Of a stretch of 64,000 nt of DNA, positions 61,835-64,000 are shown in pieces (the first letter of the stretch is position 1; each line of letters starts with the position of its first letter). Below the pieces are notes generated by a model. It was given only the letters and a program-made list of their open reading frames with translations, did no database searches and had not been told where the DNA came from. Made by a program: the position numbers and the translations under genes. Source of the stretch: Henricia sp. BOLD:AAB3569 (taxonomy: Eukaryota; Echinodermata; Asteroidea; Spinulosida; Echinasteridae); assembly GCA_037783545.1 (NCBI GenBank), contig JBBELK010000364.1, positions 186,001 to 250,000 on the forward strand, written 5' to 3'.

Positions 61835-62094
61835 AGCAGACCTCTAAACTATAAGAGTTGAAGAGGTACAGGTGAGGGTCATTGTAAAGACGGTACATTA
61901 TTCTGTACTTGATCCTGGGGCCAATTTCATTGTGCCGCTCAAAAGTTTGCTCAAATAGAAAATAAAAAACGGCCCATTTCATACATAAATCAAAGAAACA
62001 TTCTATAACAGACAAAATGGCAAACTCAACTTTGTTTTTACTTAACAAAGAAATTATTATTATTATTATTTCTTTCTGGTATTCATACCAAGGA

Positions 62095-62408
62095 TTCCTC
62101 AACAGTGCTCATTGCACTGTCACTCGCAAGCGTGAGGAAACCCATGAAGAATTAGAATTAGAAATGGCCAGAGACATCGGGGAATCCCCTTGCTCTTCAC
62201 GAAAGAATGCTCTGGGATCTTTATAGTGCGTTACCATTAACACACTGGACCAACGGCTTTACATCCCTTCCGAAGGATGGAGCAAGTGTGGTTGAGTGCC
62301 TTGCCCAAGGGCACAGGTACCGTAGCCGTGGGGAGGTTCGAACCTGCAACCCCAAGTTTTCACCTATGATTGCGAGTCAATGACCTAAACCGCTCGGCCA
62401 CGGTACCC
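62095..62408 (-). mobile_element. SINE family B, reverse copy in the 3' UTR region
   Basis: The complement of the 60295 copy: head at the right (GCTCGGCCACGGTACC), GGGGAATCCCC and CACTCGCAAGCGTGAGGAAA at the left. Confidence 0.85.
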
Positions 62409-62510
62409 AGTGATGGTGCAAACTACCACTCCTCGGTGATCTTGAAATGGCAGTCCTGCCGTTTCAAGATCACCGAGGGGCGGTAGTTTCGAAATCACCC
62501 GAATAAGTTT
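62404..62510. mobile_element. Foldback hairpin family (CTCGGTGATCTTGAAA), copy 3
   Basis: ACTACCACTCCTCGGTGATC folds on GATCACCGAGGGGCGGTAGT. It adjoins the SINE head and lacks the outer CAATATT stem. Confidence 0.8.
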
Positions 62511-62715
62511 TCACCCATGATTGCGAGTTGATAGCCCTAACCACTTGGCAATTTCTTGGCATGTGTTGAAGACAGAAAACATTGATTGTACTTCAAAGAA
62601 CAACAGTAGTCCACTACTTCATTTTTGACTGACATGTATTACATACATGACTTACATACTGAAACTAATGCATGATAGAAACATGTAAAACTAGTTGTTT
62701 GTCATATTTTTATCA

Positions 62716-62721
62716 AATAAA
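62716..62721 (+). promoter_or_regulatory. Polyadenylation signal AATAAA
   Basis: A canonical hexamer about 880 bases after the CARMIL stop, in AT-rich sequence and followed by a GT-containing stretch (ATGTGG). It is the first canonical hexamer I noticed on the + strand after the stop. Confidence 0.5.
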
Positions 62722-62823
62722 AATCATTTAATGTGGGCTTTAAGTGTTTAGCTGAAGTCTATTGAAGCAAAGTGTAACTCATACATTATTCTTATACAAA
62801 GGACAAGGAATTTGACCCGCTGA

Positions 62824-63045
62824 AAATCGGATACGTACTTCACAAAGAATGGCTTATTGGCGCTGCCAAATTGTCCAGAAACTGGGCAAGGAATGACATT
62901 TTTGTGGACAACCTTTTCGTGTTATATTGCTATTGGAGTTGTCCGCGAAAATGTCATTCTTAGCCCAGTTTCGGACAAAATGGCGGTGTCCATACTACAC
63001 AGTTTCGCTGCAATTGCCATTCTTTGTGAAGTTCGTATCCAATTT
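62824..63045. repeat. Large foldback downstream of CARMIL
   Basis: Arms 62824-62912 and 62938-63045 pair over most of their length (CACAAAGAATGGC, AAACTGGGC, GAATGACATTTT and complements). The loop is about 25 bases. The right arm has about 18 extra bases. Confidence 0.85.
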
Positions 63046-64000
63046 TTCTTAGTATAAAAATAATGTACGAGATAACCTTGTTGAGCATATTGTATTTTGC
63101 CTCTTGGGTGTAAATCTCTTTTAAGCATACATGAACATGTATATATAGAGATGTCTATTGTTGTATCGCTATCTACAGCAAATTCTGCTTCTGCAGTTAT
63201 TATTTACACATTTTGCATTGTATATTTCTTGTTTTTATGCAGCACTTTGAAATTGGCCCTTGATATAGATCTTGGAAACTTGATTAAGGGTCCAAATTAA
63301 ATCTATATTCCACTCATTTAGAAACTTGTTTACGTGTCATCAAAATTTGACAGCTGTAAGAACATGAATTTGCATATTTCTAGTTTTTTTTTTATTATCC
63401 ATTTTCATATGTACATGTATAAGTACATTTGAGATGTCGCACTGACAGTATAAAACTGACATGTATAAAACTGAGTTGTGCTTCATATTAGCCTAAAAAT
63501 TATGAGAAATTGAAAATACATGTAGAAAAATTACTTTTAACGTAAAACTAAAAAAAGCTTGCAATGTCATTATATTAAAGTCAAAGTTTCTTTTAATGCA
63601 AGGACTATACTTGTGGGAATCATTTGACTGGACAAAATCACTGAAGCGGACAAAATCGGCCTTAATTTTCCAAAACGAGTGGTCCATCAATGCCGTATCC
63701 ACAAGTTCACTGTATTCTAACAAACATCTGTTAGTATTTCACGAAAGTTGCGTTTCTTTTTTGGAATAGCATACATGTACATGCAGGATTTCAAGCTGCT
63801 GCGTGATACTTGTGCCCGCCTATGACTAGTCAATGGTTTTTGGCACATGCCCATTGTATACATTCCATCACCTATTATAATAGCTTTTGTGTTCTGAAAG
63901 GAATAATTCCAATTTGATCAAGCTCTGTCTGACATTCCTGGTTGAAGTTTAACCATTTGAAATTCCATTTGATACTTAAAGGAGCGTGACCAGAGTTTCT
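63046..64000 (+). other. Downstream sequence without recognised genes
   Basis: AT-rich, with ACATGTACATG words. The only repeat-like feature is TTAAAGGAGCGTG at the very end (63977), which also begins a repeat at 11657. Confidence 0.5.

Larger units (their letters stand above)
59522..61022. mobile_element. GGGGTGGATTGCAATA element, second layer
   Basis: GGGGTGGATTGCAATAAAG and ATATTGCAATCCACCCC are inverted ends. The interior (AGGACATCCTAACTCTGACA, GTGTCCCAGGACACA) matches 16836-17425. It is interrupted at 59973. Confidence 0.85.
59404..61133. mobile_element. Foldback element, outermost of a four-layer nest
   Basis: The left GCGTCGCTTTGAGAAAAAGC and the right GCCACTTTTTCTCAAAGTC arms are inverted. 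It is the family of 3693-3949. Its middle is occupied by the element at 59522-61022. Confidence 0.75.
61835..62735 (+). other. CARMIL: CARMIL 3' untranslated region (inferred)
   Basis: The region runs from the stop to just beyond the AATAAA at 62716. It contains a reversed SINE (62095-62408) and a small hairpin. A good donor sequence (ACAG|GTGAGG after 61871) means the UTR might be spliced. The true 3' end is not known from sequence alone. Confidence 0.5.

Overview
The window is animal genomic DNA. It has split coding exons with GT..AG introns, tRNA-derived SINEs, LINE debris and very many short inverted-repeat DNA transposons. The repeat types, the frequent ACATGTA words and the compact invertebrate-style gene suggest a marine invertebrate deuterostome, most likely an echinoderm such as a sea star or sea cucumber. 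That placement is an inference, not shown directly.

One gene accounts for all the coding sequence I can defend. It is a CARMIL (capping protein, Arp2/3 and myosin-I linker; vertebrate relatives CARMIL1/LRRC16A, CARMIL2, CARMIL3) on the + strand. Twenty-one exons between 2417 and 61834 join with consistent phases into 1260 codons plus a TAG stop. The upstream exons, which should encode the PH-like domain and first leucine-rich repeats, lie before the window. In order, the visible exons encode the second half of the leucine-rich repeat solenoid (2417-20948), the helical dimerization region (20756-32863), the capping-protein-binding region with a degenerate CPI motif and a CSI-like motif (46231-46851), a basic membrane-binding-like stretch (48231-50298), a long Lys/Glu then Ser/Pro-rich tail (53225-57900) and a C-terminus ending in YSAL (61635-61834). 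A polyadenylation signal follows at 62716. The longest intron (32864-46230) is 13.4 kb.

The introns and flanks are packed with mobile DNA. There are at least four tRNA-derived SINE families, including one from a tRNA-Leu(TAA)-like gene. TTAA-flanked families include a 506-520 bp MITE in three full copies and a piggyBac-like deletion derivative that keeps possible transposase ends. There is a hAT-type MITE with an exact 8-bp target duplication, a Tc1-like transposase remnant between inverted repeats with TA target sites, a pogo/Tigger-like element, a LINE reverse-transcriptase pseudogene and many foldback hairpins. Several are nested, so insertion order can be read directly.

No rRNA gene, CRISPR array or second intact protein-coding gene was seen. 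The most rewarding structures are the nested transposons, the altered capping-protein-binding motif, and inverted repeat pairs lying on either side of CARMIL exons. Nearly all coordinates of repeats without an exact terminal repeat are approximate.
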